From NCBI RefSeq assembly GCF_009017415.1, contig NC_092407.1:4774001-4838000 (forward strand): a DNA stretch of 64,000 bases, in the 5' to 3' direction. The stretch's first letter is position 1, and each line of letters starts with the position of its first letter. The notes under the pieces are model-generated. The model did no database searches and was not told where the DNA came from. It worked only from the letters and a program-made list of their open reading frames with translations. Positions 1 to 10,299 of the stretch are shown here, one piece after another. A program made the translations under genes and the position numbers. Origin of the DNA: Aspergillus flavus. Its lineage: Eukaryota; Ascomycota; Eurotiomycetes; Eurotiales; Aspergillaceae.

Positions 1-568
1 GGGAAGTAGCGATAGCGGACAGTGCCGCATCCTTAGCAAGCAGTGTCTCATGGTGGAAGGACGACTGCCCTTCGAACGGCAGTGTGGCATGAGTAGATGA
101 TTCGGGAACGGAAACCAAACCAGTAGTACCAGGAGCGGCAGACTGTGTGATTTGCGCAAGTGTTTGATTGATAACGGCGAGTTGTTCTTGGAGAGCCTCA
201 AGCCTTTGCTCACTACTATCATAGTCAACCTCAAGAGCATGTAAGGGCACCTTCAATGCTGGCTTACTAATGGCTCGACTCATTCCGCCGCTCTGGGACG
301 CTTGTACTGCTACTGCTGGTAGTAGAGATGCCGGCTACCCTGCAAGGTATCCCCAAAGCACCACAGCTGGAGCATGGAGTGGCTTTGTCACACTTGATCT
401 GCTGTTTGTTAGGTACGTGCCGAAGGGTCTGAAATGGCTGCTAATTCATGTACCTTTCGGGCTCGGCAGTTGTCACACTAATGGTTGTTAATCCGTGGCA
501 TTTGGCACGCAACTGGGAGGAGAATGTACCGCACGGGCGCGAAATGAATTCCTAGCGACAGTACTCAT
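1..568 (-). CDS. Zn2Cys6 transcription factor, 5' part, cut by the window edge
   Basis: This is the N-terminal part of a fungal binuclear zinc-cluster regulator. I place the start at 568. Exons are 568-530, 477-454 and 398 onward, with introns of 52 and 55 bases that have GT..AG ends. The splice at 399/398 gives six cysteines in the exact spacing C-x2-C-x6-C-x5-C-x2-C-x6-C, which decides the acceptor. A Ser/Thr-rich linker follows. Then a glutamine- and leucine-rich stretch (about 230-130) has the look of the short coiled-coil dimerisation region common after the zinc cluster. Going from linker to coiled coil, the reading frame changes near 280-245, where the first frame hits a stop. The gene continues beyond base 1, so no regulatory domain is seen and its targets are unknown. 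It is divergent from the GH67 gene, which may or may not be meaningful. Confidence 0.72.
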
Positions 569-934
569 TCTGTCTGCGATTGGTATCTGGGCATAGTGCT
601 ATTGTCTGGTGACGGGCAAGTCACTGGAAACGAAGGAAGAAACAGACCGAAACGGGAACAATGCGTCACATGATCTGGCGTGAGCATCCCCCAATTTCCT
701 GTTTGGAAATAGCGCGTCCCGTGTTTGTACACAGTATGGATCCCCCGCCCTTTGGGACAGCATCAATTCTTCCTAATTAGTACTGTTGTCTCTTCCACTT
801 GGCATACTCTAAATTTTATTTTTCCACTTAGGCATTTCCACGACACTAAGTTGGAGCCCGGAATAACCAGTCCGACCATCGGGAAAATTCTAACCCGACC
901 ACTCGTTCATTCACCGAAGATCGTCTAACTTTCC
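569..934. other. Divergent spacer between regulator and GH67 gene, distal part
   Basis: No coding region could be supported here. It is the far part of the shared upstream region between the zinc-cluster gene and the alpha-glucuronidase gene. Confidence 0.5.
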
Positions 935-941
935 GGCTAAA
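935..941 (+). promoter_or_regulatory. XlnR-type site GGCTAAA upstream of GH67 gene
   Basis: The heptamer GGCTAAA matches the known binding consensus of the xylanolytic activator XlnR. It lies about 254 bases before the start codon of the alpha-glucuronidase gene, and aguA genes of Aspergillus are known XlnR targets. The sequence match is seen; function here is inferred. Confidence 0.55.
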
Positions 942-1045
942 ATCATGTCTGATTCATGGCGATTTCCCCGCAATGACGTTTCCCCATCTGCTTGCCAAGT
1001 TACCTTACAGAGTAAAATATGGGTGCATATGGCGGTCTGTCATGA

Positions 1046-1102
1046 CCCCACGTTTACCCCGGATTAATATAGCCTGAATTCATGGGTATTGTTAGCGTGG
1101 GG
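1046..1102. promoter_or_regulatory. Cluster of CreA-type sites upstream of GH67 gene
   Basis: Three matches to the carbon-repressor consensus SYGGRG lie within 57 bases: CCCCAC at 1046-1051 and CCCCGG at 1057-1062 (both reverse strand), and GTGGGG at 1097-1102. A TATA-like TATAAAT follows at 1141. Closely spaced CreA sites are usual where repression by glucose is real. Confidence 0.5.
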
Positions 1103-1194
1103 ATCCGTATCGGGAAATGAGCAAGATGCAGATCTCGGTATATAAATCACCCCAATTGCTCTATGAGAAGAGCCAACTCTAGAACGTCAACATC

Positions 1195-3714
1195 ATGCGC
1201 TGGTCATTTCTGACCGTATTACTGTGGCTCGTATCTCTTACGGGTGCAGAGAACGGTTTCAATGGATGGCTACGATATGCCCCTGTGCAGTGCGACAAAC
1301 GCTGCCAGCGGGCGTTACCGTCGAGCATTGTTACGTTGAATAGCACCGACTCAGGCCCTATAGGTACTGCTAGTCAGGAACTGCAAGCTGGACTGGAGAA
1401 CATCGTTGGCAAGCAACTGTCTATCAAGCGTTCCAGCTGTGGTTCGCGCTCATCGATTCTGGTCGCTACCCTCGAGCAATACCGCCAAGCCTGCAATAGA
1501 AGCTCCGAAGTCCCTTCTCTTGGCATTGACGGCTTCTGGTTGCGTGCTTATGGTGATACCGTGCAGATTGTAGGAGAAAATGAAAGGGGTGCACTGTACG
1601 GAGCTTTTGAGTATCTCTCGCTCCTTGCGCAGGGCAACTTCTCTCACGTCGATTATACCACCAGTGCGCATGCACCAGTTCGATGGGTGAATCAGTGGGA
1701 TAATATGGATGGGAGCATCGAGCGTGGATATGCTGGGCCGTCCATATTCTTCGAAGATGGCCACATTGTTGAGGATCTATCCCGTGTCAAACAGTACGCT
1801 CGCCTTCTAGCGTCGATCCGAATCAATGGTGTTATCGTCAACAATGTCAATGCCAATGCAACCCTCTTGACTTCCCAGAACATGGATGGCTTGGCGCGCA
1901 TTGCAAATGTTTTTCGGCCGTATGGCATCCAGATCGGCATCTCTCTCAACTTTGCTTCGCCAGATACCTTGGGTGGCCTAGGCACTTACGACCCACTTGA
2001 TCCGTCCGTCATCTCCTGGTGGGCAAACATTACTGATAGCTTGTATGACCGCGTGCCAGATATGGCAGGGTATCTGGTAAAAGCCAGCTCTGAAGGACAG
2101 CCTGGTCCTGACACATACAATCGCACTCTAGCCGAGGGAGCCAACGTCTTTGCCAAAGCCCTACAACCGCATGGCGGGATCCTTATGTTTCGCACGTTTG
2201 TCTACGACCACCATATTAACGAATCTATCTGGACAAATGACAGAGCCAACGCACAAGTGGACTTTTTCAAGGAACTAGATGGCCAGTTTGAGGATAACGT
2301 GATCCTGCAGATAAAATATGGGCCCATTGATTTCCAAGTCCGTGAGCCGGTATCTCCTCTGTTTGCCAACCTCTACAAAACCAACATGGCTATCGAATTG
2401 CAGGTCACTCAAGAATATTTAGGCCAACAGGATCACTTAGTCTATCTATCCCCACTGTGGAAAGAGCTTTTAGATTTTGACCTCCGCGTCGACCACCAAC
2501 CGTCACTTGTTCGCGACATAGTCTCGGGGCAACGGTTCGATCGCCAACTAGGCGGATGGGCAGCGGTGGTTAATGTTGGAACGAACACAACATGGCTAGG
2601 CAGCCATCTAGCAATGTCTAACTTGTATGCTTATGGCCGCCTGGCGTGGAGTCCCACGGACGATTCGCAAGGCATCCTGCAAGACTGGATTCGCCTTACC
2701 TTTGGACGTGATCAAAATGTGTTGGATACCATCACTGACATGTCTATGGCATCGTGGCCTGCGTACGAAAACTACACGGGGAACCTGGGCATCCAAACAT
2801 TGACCGATATTCTTTACACGCACTACGGCCCTAACCCCGCGTCGCAGGATAATAATGGCTGGGGGCAATGGACCCGCGCCGACCACGACACGATCGGAAT
2901 GGATCGCACCGTTAAGAATGGCACAGGGAATGCAGGCCAGTATCCAGCCGAAATTGCACAGGTGTACGAGGACCTCGACAGCACGCCGGATGACCTGCTG
3001 CTTTGGTTCCACCACGTTCCGTATACCCACCGTCTCCACTCCGGGAAAACCGTCATCCAACACTTTTACGACGCACACTATGACGGTGCAGAGACAGCAC
3101 ATCGCTTTCTATCCCAGTGGGAATCTCTCAAAGGTCGTATTGACCAGCAACGCTACAATGAAGTACTGTCTCGCTTAGTCTACCAGGCTGGGCACTCTCT
3201 TGTATGGAGGGACGCCATCAACAACTTTTACTGGAACATGTCGGGAATCTCAGATGAAAAGAACCGAGTGGGCCATCATCCATGGCGGGTGGAAGCGGAG
3301 TCTATGACCTTGGACGGCTATGAGCCGTACACCGTGAGTCCTTTTGAGACCGCGTCTAATTATAAAGCGGTGGTTACAACCTCAAATTCCACCACTGGCA
3401 CAGCTCAGACGAAACTTCAATTTCCTTCGGGCACCTATGACCTCGGTGTCAACTACTATGACATGTATGGTGGGAAATCCGAGTGGACAGTTTATGTTAA
3501 TGACCGCGTTGTGGGACAATGGGAGGGGAACAGCGAGAACACTCTGGGGCATACACCTTCCATCTATATTGACGGCCATTCCGCTACCCGGATCACGTTC
3601 CGGGGCGTGGAAATTGAGAACGGTGACCAGTTGAAAATTGTCGGCGTGCCCGACGGCGTTGAACCTGCTCCTTTGGACTACGTGGTTCTACTTCCACCAG
3701 ATGTAGTGGACTAG
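1195..3714 (+). CDS. aguA: Secreted GH67 alpha-glucuronidase
   Basis: Single-exon gene for an 839-aa protein, the usual length of fungal family 67 enzymes. It cuts alpha-1,2-linked (4-O-methyl)glucuronic acid from xylo-oligosaccharides and acts outside the cell with xylanases. Residues 1-18 form a signal peptide ending near TGA|EN. Acidic residues sit where GH67 active-site residues are expected: Glu300 in SSEGQPG (general acid region), Asp379 in KYGPIDF and Glu407 in QVTQEYLG. The 28-residue gap between the last two equals that reported for characterised GH67 enzymes. Many N-glycosylation sequons are present, as in secreted fungal proteins. An XlnR-type site, CreA-type sites and a TATA box lie upstream. 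No truncation or frame problem was seen. Confidence 0.97.
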   Translation: MRWSFLTVLLWLVSLTGAENGFNGWLRYAPVQCDKRCQRALPSSIVTLNSTDSGPIGTASQELQAGLENIVGKQLSIKRSSCGSRSSILVATLEQYRQACNRSSEVPSLGIDGFWLRAYGDTVQIVGENERGALYGAFEYLSLLAQGNFSHVDYTTSAHAPVRWVNQWDNMDGSIERGYAGPSIFFEDGHIVEDLSRVKQYARLLASIRINGVIVNNVNANATLLTSQNMDGLARIANVFRPYGIQIGISLNFASPDTLGGLGTYDPLDPSVISWWANITDSLYDRVPDMAGYLVKASSEGQPGPDTYNRTLAEGANVFAKALQPHGGILMFRTFVYDHHINESIWTNDRANAQVDFFKELDGQFEDNVILQIKYGPIDFQVREPVSPLFANLYKTNMAIELQVTQEYLGQQDHLVYLSPLWKELLDFDLRVDHQPSLVRDIVSGQRFDRQLGGWAAVVNVGTNTTWLGSHLAMSNLYAYGRLAWSPTDDSQGILQDWIRLTFGRDQNVLDTITDMSMASWPAYENYTGNLGIQTLTDILYTHYGPNPASQDNNGWGQWTRADHDTIGMDRTVKNGTGNAGQYPAEIAQVYEDLDSTPDDLLLWFHHVPYTHRLHSGKTVIQHFYDAHYDGAETAHRFLSQWESLKGRIDQQRYNEVLSRLVYQAGHSLVWRDAINNFYWNMSGISDEKNRVGHHPWRVEAESMTLDGYEPYTVSPFETASNYKAVVTTSNSTTGTAQTKLQFPSGTYDLGVNYYDMYGGKSEWTVYVNDRVVGQWEGNSENTLGHTPSIYIDGHSATRITFRGVEIENGDQLKIVGVPDGVEPAPLDYVVLLPPDVVD

Positions 3715-3957
3715 GTCAAGTGCTAGTACATATTAGATATTCGTGACCATCTTGTAAGATTGTGGGAGCTTAAGTAAGGCTCTACCATCTTGGGAATACA
3801 AATTCTATTGATTTTAGTTTCCTTACACTACACTATAAATACATGAGGTATAGCCAGAGAAGATAAGAGGCAGTAGTAAGATATACAAACTTCTGAGGCT
3901 CCACAGCTAACCATCATGCAGCACTGGATTATCATAGAAATTGGTAAACAAACCACC

Positions 3958-4689
3958 TCAACTCGGGGATACCGAGTATCCCGTAGCGCGTAGTAGCTTA
4001 ACTTCTGACATGATACGCTCATCCTCAAGGCTAGGGGGACCCGGCCGAAGTGGATAGTCACCCATCCTCCAAACCTTTGCAGCTTCGACGGTAGTTACTT
4101 TCCCCTCTCCTACCAGTTTATCAGGAACAACAAGAAACTCATCCGCCATCACAGAAAATGCGGTATCTGCAGTGCTGGGCTTCGTAGTACCAGGCAAAGC
4201 AGCAACCCACAGTCTACCCTCGGCATATATAAAGGGCCATAATCGACTCAGAAAATTGTATCTCTTCTGATAGTAGAAGGTATTGCTATGTGCCTTGACC
4301 GTCACGGATCGCCTCTCGGAAGTTATAGCGCCGGTTTCCTTCTCGCTGAAATGTTTGTGCTCTCCGCCAACTCCTAGCTTCAGGTCCTTGAGGTCGAGAT
4401 TAGCTAAAAGAGCATCCTTATCCTCGATTCTATTCTCTGTCATAACACCTATTGGCACGTTGATCTCCTCTATACTATCATCGTCGGTTTGGTTCTGCTG
4501 AGACCACATAAGGATCCAGTCGTACCCGAGGAAATGCAAGTCGCAGTATACTTCGATGATAGCCCATGGGCTCATACTCCTGGGCCTGGTGAGAGTTTGT
4601 TTGATGATGGTATCGCCTTTGACTTTGTAACTGGCTCGGGAGGGAGCGGTTGTAGTGCCTGTGTACCAATCGGTCAGCCATTGGAACAT
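3958..4689 (-). CDS. Unknown 243-aa fungal protein
   Basis: One uninterrupted reading frame starting MFQWLTDWYTG. I do not recognise a family. It has no signal peptide and no membrane segment. Composition is mixed with many charged residues, a Trp/Tyr-rich N-terminal half and a Pro-rich C-terminus (PLRPGPPSLEDE), so it is probably a soluble intracellular protein. It is convergent with the GH67 gene, with 243 bases between the stops. The length, balanced composition and lack of a competing frame are the only evidence that it is real. An unseen intron or an alternative start is possible. Confidence 0.6.
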   Translation of the reverse strand: MFQWLTDWYTGTTTAPSRASYKVKGDTIIKQTLTRPRSMSPWAIIEVYCDLHFLGYDWILMWSQQNQTDDDSIEEINVPIGVMTENRIEDKDALLANLDLKDLKLGVGGEHKHFSEKETGAITSERRSVTVKAHSNTFYYQKRYNFLSRLWPFIYAEGRLWVAALPGTTKPSTADTAFSVMADEFLVVPDKLVGEGKVTTVEAAKVWRMGDYPLRPGPPSLEDERIMSEVKLLRATGYSVSPS

Positions 4690-5070
4690 GGCCGAGACTG
4701 AAAATTTTCGGCGTGTGTGTTGTTCTAGATGTATTCAAGTAGCGTTCAAGTATTGGATGAATCTTAAATAGCCTGTGTCGTGAGTACTGCTTGGTACGTC
4801 AGCTAAGTAAGGTTGACTGCCTCGCGCTAGGGTATCGTGAGTCACGGTAGCATGGCAGAGCCTAAAAGGGTGCCTGAAGGTCTTGGCGCTCAACGAATTA
4901 TGTCCAGTCGGACATTCTACAGTTGATATAAATTATTTGAGATTGTGACTCAACGCGTGGAAATCTCATTTTATGCTTCTTCTTGTGTAACGGTAATCAT
5001 GTGCTATATTAGAATTTACTCGAAACGAATATATATACAATCGAAAGACTACCTTTAATAGAATGAAGAA
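4690..5070. other. Intergenic spacer
   Basis: No gene seen. It holds the upstream region of the 243-aa protein gene and the 3' flank of the lactonohydrolase gene. Confidence 0.5.
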
Positions 5071-6405
5071 TCAAACAGCCTCCTGACCCTGCAATCCCCA
5101 CTTCAAACGAGCAATACCACCCATCCCAACCATCCACACCTCCCGATACTCATTAGCATTCGTCCAGACAAAGTTATTAACCGTGAAATTCGTCTGCACG
5201 CGCACAATCATATCCCCATATTCATCCATCACACTTAATCCGTTCCCAGTCGCAGTAACAACGTACCCATTGCGGGCAACCTTGAGTCCATCCGGAACAG
5301 AACCAATGGCATCATAGTATATAGACCTCTTATTGATGATAGCGCGACCATCATCAACGAGATCGAATTTATAAATTGCGCGTGTACCCGTAACATTGTA
5401 TAAGATCCCTGCTCCGCCGGGGCTGGGTACGTCGGAGGAGATCGGCGCCGAGAGACCTGAGGCTGCTGAATCGCTGATGTAGATGTGTCGACGGTCGGGA
5501 CTGAGTGCTATTCCGTTTGGGGAGAACATCTCGTCATTGACGATGACTGTTGAGCCTGTTGTAGGGTCGAATCGGTATGTTCCGGACTTGGTCTGTGGGG
5601 GTATATCGGCGAGTTCCAACCACCAGGAGTAATAAGGGGCTGTGAACCAGATGAAGCCTGTTGCAGGATCGACAATGAGGTCATCGCAGTCGGTGAAGGT
5701 TAAACCGTAGTAGTTATTCAAGAGTGTTGTAGATTTGTTGGTTGCTGGATCTAAGGTGACGATGCCGGGTCGTTGTTCGCCTAGGCCGGGGATTGAGGTA
5801 TTGCTTCCTGCCACGGAGAAGTAGACTGTGTTGTTGTGATAGAAACCTCCGTTGGGGATGTAGATGGGTGGATCAGCGGTGAAGTGTGAAAGAGAGGGAG
5901 GATCTTGATTGAGGTCGATGGCAAATTGTGGGAGGTTTGTTGAGAGCTCCGAGAAGTAGATTCGGTTCTGGGTTGGGACGAAAACGGGCCCCTCGTGAAT
6001 GTGGTTAGCGTCCACGGAGAGGACAAAATCCACGCTGGGTGAGTCTCCCAGGACATCTGCTGCACGGGACTCGTCAAAGACGATGAAATCTGCCGTTGAT
6101 ATGTGTTTCCAGGAGGCATCTGCGGGGACTTCGGTGTCTCCATAGGTGGGGATGTTTCTGCCGTCAGGAGCAGCGCGGTGGAAGGGATATGGGAGATTAG
6201 CGGCATGTTGTTTCAGACAGACGACACCAGGTGCCATGCAAGGGCGGGCTATGGGGTCATTCAGAACTGCAACTGCGGACGGTGTGGTTAAGGATGTCGC
6301 CGTTGCACGGGGAATAACCGCAGCAGCATTAGCCACAGTGGTGGCCAATGTTAGAGATAAAGCACCAGAATACATCATAATGAGGAGATTAAAGGATCCA
6401 GACAA
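5071..6405 (-). CDS. Secreted SMP-30/gluconolactonase-family lactonohydrolase
   Basis: A 444-aa single-exon protein with a hydrophobic leader (residues about 1-28, cut near ANAAA) and the six-bladed propeller repeat pattern of the SMP-30/gluconolactonase/strictosidine-synthase-like group. Family features seen are a metal-binding Glu near residue 138 in IHEGPVF, and the blade motif FSPNGIALSPDRRHIYISDS that carries the conserved Asn and Asp ligands. Such enzymes hydrolyse lactones with a bound calcium or other divalent metal. Fungal secreted members include aldonate lactonohydrolases, but the true substrate cannot be read from the sequence. A second ATG ten codons in (MMYSGAL) could be the real start, since it would still leave a good signal peptide. 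Confidence 0.85.
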   Translation of the reverse strand: MSGSFNLLIMMYSGALSLTLATTVANAAAVIPRATATSLTTPSAVAVLNDPIARPCMAPGVVCLKQHAANLPYPFHRAAPDGRNIPTYGDTEVPADASWKHISTADFIVFDESRAADVLGDSPSVDFVLSVDANHIHEGPVFVPTQNRIYFSELSTNLPQFAIDLNQDPPSLSHFTADPPIYIPNGGFYHNNTVYFSVAGSNTSIPGLGEQRPGIVTLDPATNKSTTLLNNYYGLTFTDCDDLIVDPATGFIWFTAPYYSWWLELADIPPQTKSGTYRFDPTTGSTVIVNDEMFSPNGIALSPDRRHIYISDSAASGLSAPISSDVPSPGGAGILYNVTGTRAIYKFDLVDDGRAIINKRSIYYDAIGSVPDGLKVARNGYVVTATGNGLSVMDEYGDMIVRVQTNFTVNNFVWTNANEYREVWMVGMGGIARLKWGLQGQEAV

Positions 6406-7352
6406 ACTCTGCGGCCGTGGACTGGTTGTCCTTACCCTCTAATATAACGCATGCAGTCTGAAAGGGGAACTATGTCATATTTATACTGGTTCACGCTCGC
6501 TCGGAGATGATATAGATCGTCATAAGTAGAGGTCTCGGAGTTGAATGGACGTAGACCCACAACGACATAGCATGCCCGAACTTCTACACTGTTGGTAACC
6601 CTATATAATAGTCTCTAGTAGGCCGGTGGGTTCGTTATCGATTAGATTCTGGGGCTAAATTGCAACGCTCGTTTGATTGGTGGGCTCGACAGAACTAGAG
6701 CTTGGTGAACTATGAAATTAACTAACCATATGAAGACATCAGGTACCTATATAGAAGTTTAATTGGTATGACTAGCATTGCGATCATATGTATCATGGTG
6801 TTTCAGCCACTGTGGTCCCAGCTGCATAGGGCTGACCTGCCATGTGCGCTTACCTATGCACTGTGGCCTGAGGCATGCAGGCCACCCCGGAAGCAGGATC
6901 AAGGTGGTCATTGGCTCGGAGATGGATGGCCTGTGGATCTCTACTATGGTGACGACTTACTCCACCTGCCATTTTCCTCCGAGCCACTCAGACTCCATTC
7001 TGTGGCCAATGTACCCCTGACCGTGAGACTGAGGAGCCATTCTAGTGCAGGAACATGATGCTTGTGTCTTGCAATGCTGACTTTTGGGGTGCAGTTTATG
7101 ACAATGGGCTACCCGGTACATGCGTGCCTGGATGTATCGCAAGGCCACTGTTTGAGCATCTTTAAAAATACGCTCAATCCTGAACAGGGGAATATCGCGG
7201 TTCTCCGATCTATCCACTAGCATAAAGATGACGTTCCGATTTGGGATATGAAATTCTATTGCTATCTGAGCCTAGCTGCTTGTTGATTATTGGTGTAGCT
7301 TGTCCAATTTGGCCGAAGCTTGATAATTCCATCCATGCCTATGTCTGGCTGA
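6406..7352. other. Gene-poor spacer of about 0.95 kb
   Basis: Short open frames around 6770-7060 have no recognisable domain, no signal and poor composition, so I do not call a gene. The left part is the upstream region of the lactonohydrolase gene. Confidence 0.5.
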
Positions 7353-8190
7353 TTAATGGCGAATAACGAAAGAGTCAACGCAGAACATGGTGACTTTCTT
7401 CGAGGTCTTCAAGATCGTATCGCCGCACATAGTCTCATCCTTCCCCACATCTGACATGCCTATGAAGTATCTAATCCAATCATTAGCTCATCTGAAACAA
7501 CAGAGAATCATAGTCCAAGAGATACATACGTCTGCTGAGTCTCCCGGTCGAAGAAGACATGTTCGGTGTTCGGATCGTCTACATCATACACCTTGCGACG
7601 CATGTTGCTAAAAACATCAATACTCAAGGTTACCTATGTGATTTTTTTAAGCCAGGCCCCACTGAAACTCACTTGAACATCTGCGCTAGCTGTGTCTTGA
7701 TAAGGTCTGCTTCTGTCGCAGTGAGTCTCAAATGGGTGACGGGTTTACCCGGCACCTTGCCCATGACTAGGGCATTCAGATACCCGCCGGGAACAAACCG
7801 GGCATGTTCGCCCCTCTGTATAAGCTCCTGATGGCCAAGGTAAACAGGAACGCCTAACATTTGATTGTCCTGGAGCGATTGGCATTCCATGCGAAAATCC
7901 CTGATACCATCCTCAATGATGATTGGGACATCTGAGGGGTCTTCTTCTGGGTCAGAAGGAAGCCTTTGTGAGACGTTGGAATCCTGTCAGCCTTTTTCAA
8001 AGCAAATAAGCAAGAGAATCGGATAAAGCGTTTCTTACTGGTATCGCAACTTAACGATCACTGGCCTTCCGTCAGATACACGTTGAGCATTGTGAACCTC
8101 ACACATATCATAAAGGTCCTCCGATTGCTTCAGCGATATGTAATCCAAGAGTCTGAACTCCTGTCCCTGGATTGTAATGCATCTAGACAT
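7353..8190 (-). CDS. Unknown 212-aa protein, four exons
   Basis: Assembled by hand from exons 8190-8039, 7963-7673, 7607-7530 and 7470-7353. Introns of 75, 65 and 59 bases all have GT..AG ends, the total is 639 bases and the frame stays open to TAA. The protein starts MSRCITIQGQ, has charged segments, a middle motif GEHARFVPGGYLNALVMG and a late motif TYFIGMSDVGKDE. It has no signal peptide or membrane segment. I do not recognise a family with certainty. The regular spacing and joint-by-joint frame agreement make it a real gene. The upstream flank at 8191-8350 is the likely promoter. Confidence 0.7.
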
Positions 8191-9425
8191 ATTCGACACT
8201 GTAATGGCAGATTTAACAGAGAAGGGGTAGAGAAAAGCGAAGGGTAAGAGAGAAGTGGGTGTTGTTCAATTACAACAGAATGATGAGATAAGGAAGGGTA
8301 CAGGGGAATTATGTTCCTTGGTACTTGACCCTTCATGCAATAATTCACTTTTTGCGACTAAGCCTAGAATGGACATTCACCCGCGGTGACTCTAAAGAAC
8401 TGGTCTACTTTTCTTTTGGGAAGTACTTAAGATGTTGTTGTGTTGGTTGGCCTGTTTACGCGGTCTGTGTTATCTGACACAGTCTGTTCAGTAGCTAGCA
8501 ATAAAATAGATGGCTGTCAATCTGCTCTAAGAAAGAGTGACCAGTAGTGAGTATCTAGACTATGCGTACTATCCAGTCATAGCAGGACCCTGTATAGTAT
8601 CAAACAAGCATTTGAAGTTGGATGGGTTCGCTGTCAGTGCTTATCCCTCAAATCCACGGTTCTTTGTGTTGTGTCAGTGACCTATATTGCTCTTTCCCAG
8701 AATTATAGTGAAGGCTGTTCTTCATGTGGAGCATTTCCTATTGAGACAAGCTGTGTGACTGCACTACCAAATCTTTCTCTATCAAAGTCTCTTCCTGTTA
8801 GATCTCTGAGTGAGTGGTTTCTTCTGTATGTTGGATATTTTGCAATTAGATCAAAATGTTGGTTACTATTTTCCATTAGTTCTGATTCATCGGTTAAGCC
8901 ACGCTATAGCTAGATAGTCTAGCCATATTATCACGGCCTATTCCTTCTATATTAGGCTTCTGTTGCTTAGATATCTTAATGTGATCTCTCTGGTGTATAC
9001 CTGACAAAAGAACAAAATCAAATGCTTATTTATAGACGTATCGCACCTAGATGCCACAGACCAATTACAGAAGGACATTTCGCAACCTAGACCTATACAA
9101 GCAACACCCCCATCCGATCGAATTCTAGTGCTACTCTTCTGATATACTCTTCTATTCTCATATAACATAGGAGAGGTACACATAAACTATAAGACATAAG
9201 TAATACTGGACAGTTCTCCTACATATCTGGAATTATTGACTAGGCAACCAACTGGGTGATGTGAATGATTAGAACGGGGGTATATTCATTTAATTACAGA
9301 GACTCAGAGGACTGGACCTCCTTAGAGTGTTGTCAAACCTACAAGCGACTAGGGCATCCTGGTCCTCTCTTTAGGCGCTTCTCGATTCTTTCTGAATAAG
9401 AAATCCCTATCTCGAAGGTTTTCAC
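8191..9425. other. Gene-poor AT-rich spacer of about 1.2 kb
   Basis: Only short frames without recognisable domains occur on both strands. No transposon ends or tRNA were found. Confidence 0.45.
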
Positions 9426-10257
9426 TTGACAAAGACTAAGCTCAAGATGGACCTTACCACGCAGAGAAAAGTAGTCTTCGGTCGAATTGCCGACATTCGC
9501 TATGAAGGTTCTGGCACCGGGTTATCTCGCCGAAGGTACATAATATCAGGAGATGATATCTCGCGATGGCCGGGCTTTTGTAGCTGGATACGCGGAATAA
9601 ACAGTTCGCTGCTGGGACAGCCTGATGGCAGTAATTTGAATAGCCAACTACCGCGTCAATGGTCCAATGTTGCCAATGAGACCGGCGGGACTGGGCGACT
9701 AGTCGCCCATGTATTCCAGGAGATCGCTCCTGTCTTGCATAGACACGGAGTCGACATGGTATTTGCGGATGTTCAAGGTGCCAATGCCCCGAGACTACCC
9801 CCGAAGGAGAAAGTTTTCCCTGGTTTCGTCCTACACTCGCCAACGGGGGAGGTACGCCTTGTTGGTGAGATGAAGACATCTTGGACGACTGACCTGGATA
9901 ATTTGTGGTCAAGAGCAGAGCGTAAATTCCTTGGTTAGTTCATATAAATGATTGGATATACTATAAATATGGGTGGTTAACTTTAATATAGGACAAGTAT
10001 TCAGATACATGGATGATTACGGGACGCTCTACGGCTGCGCCTGTACCTACGAGCAGGCCGTTTTCCTGAAGAGACGGGACCAAGGACCTTTCAGGTCTCA
10101 CCGGTTATCAAGCATAGCACTCCCTCGGTAGGCAATCCCATCAAGCCAAGCTTGAGAGAGTGCTTCTTCACCATGGCTGCACACGTCGCACAGGATCAAA
10201 ATTGGAGGTATAGCGGTACGAGGGTTGGCCGTACTCTGGTAAGTGATATCTTTTACC
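9426..10257 (+). pseudogene. Unknown fungal protein gene with a frameshift
   Basis: Exon 1 (9426-9935) is open for 170 codons. A 50-odd-base intron (GT at 9936, AG just before GACAAGTATTC) leads to exon 2 with GQVFRYMDDYGTLYG and TYEQAVFLKR. In this frame translation ends at 10129. The next frame over, from about 10080, reads on sensibly (TFQVSPVIK ... LRECFFTMAAHVAQ) up to a possible donor near 10240, so one base seems gained or lost at about 10065-10085. The ordered pieces look like one protein with a conserved C-terminal part. I do not know its function. It could be a pseudogene or a sequence error. The true start may be the second ATG, at 9447. Confidence 0.5.
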
Positions 10258-10299
10258 CTGGCGCCGGATATCTGTTCAGCGTAAATACTAAACAATAGC

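Noticed and set aside
270..491. Plus-strand frame over the left-edge regulator
   Set aside because: It is the shadow of the zinc-cluster exons on the other strand, which give a perfect six-cysteine pattern.
2608..3102. 164-aa minus-strand frame within the GH67 gene
   Set aside because: Antisense shadow of a well-supported single-exon enzyme gene; no domain.
6768..7058. Overlapping 96- and 80-aa plus-strand frames
   Set aside because: No signal, no domain, no possible exon partners; composition biased to Leu, His and Pro as expected of chance frames in GC-rich DNA.
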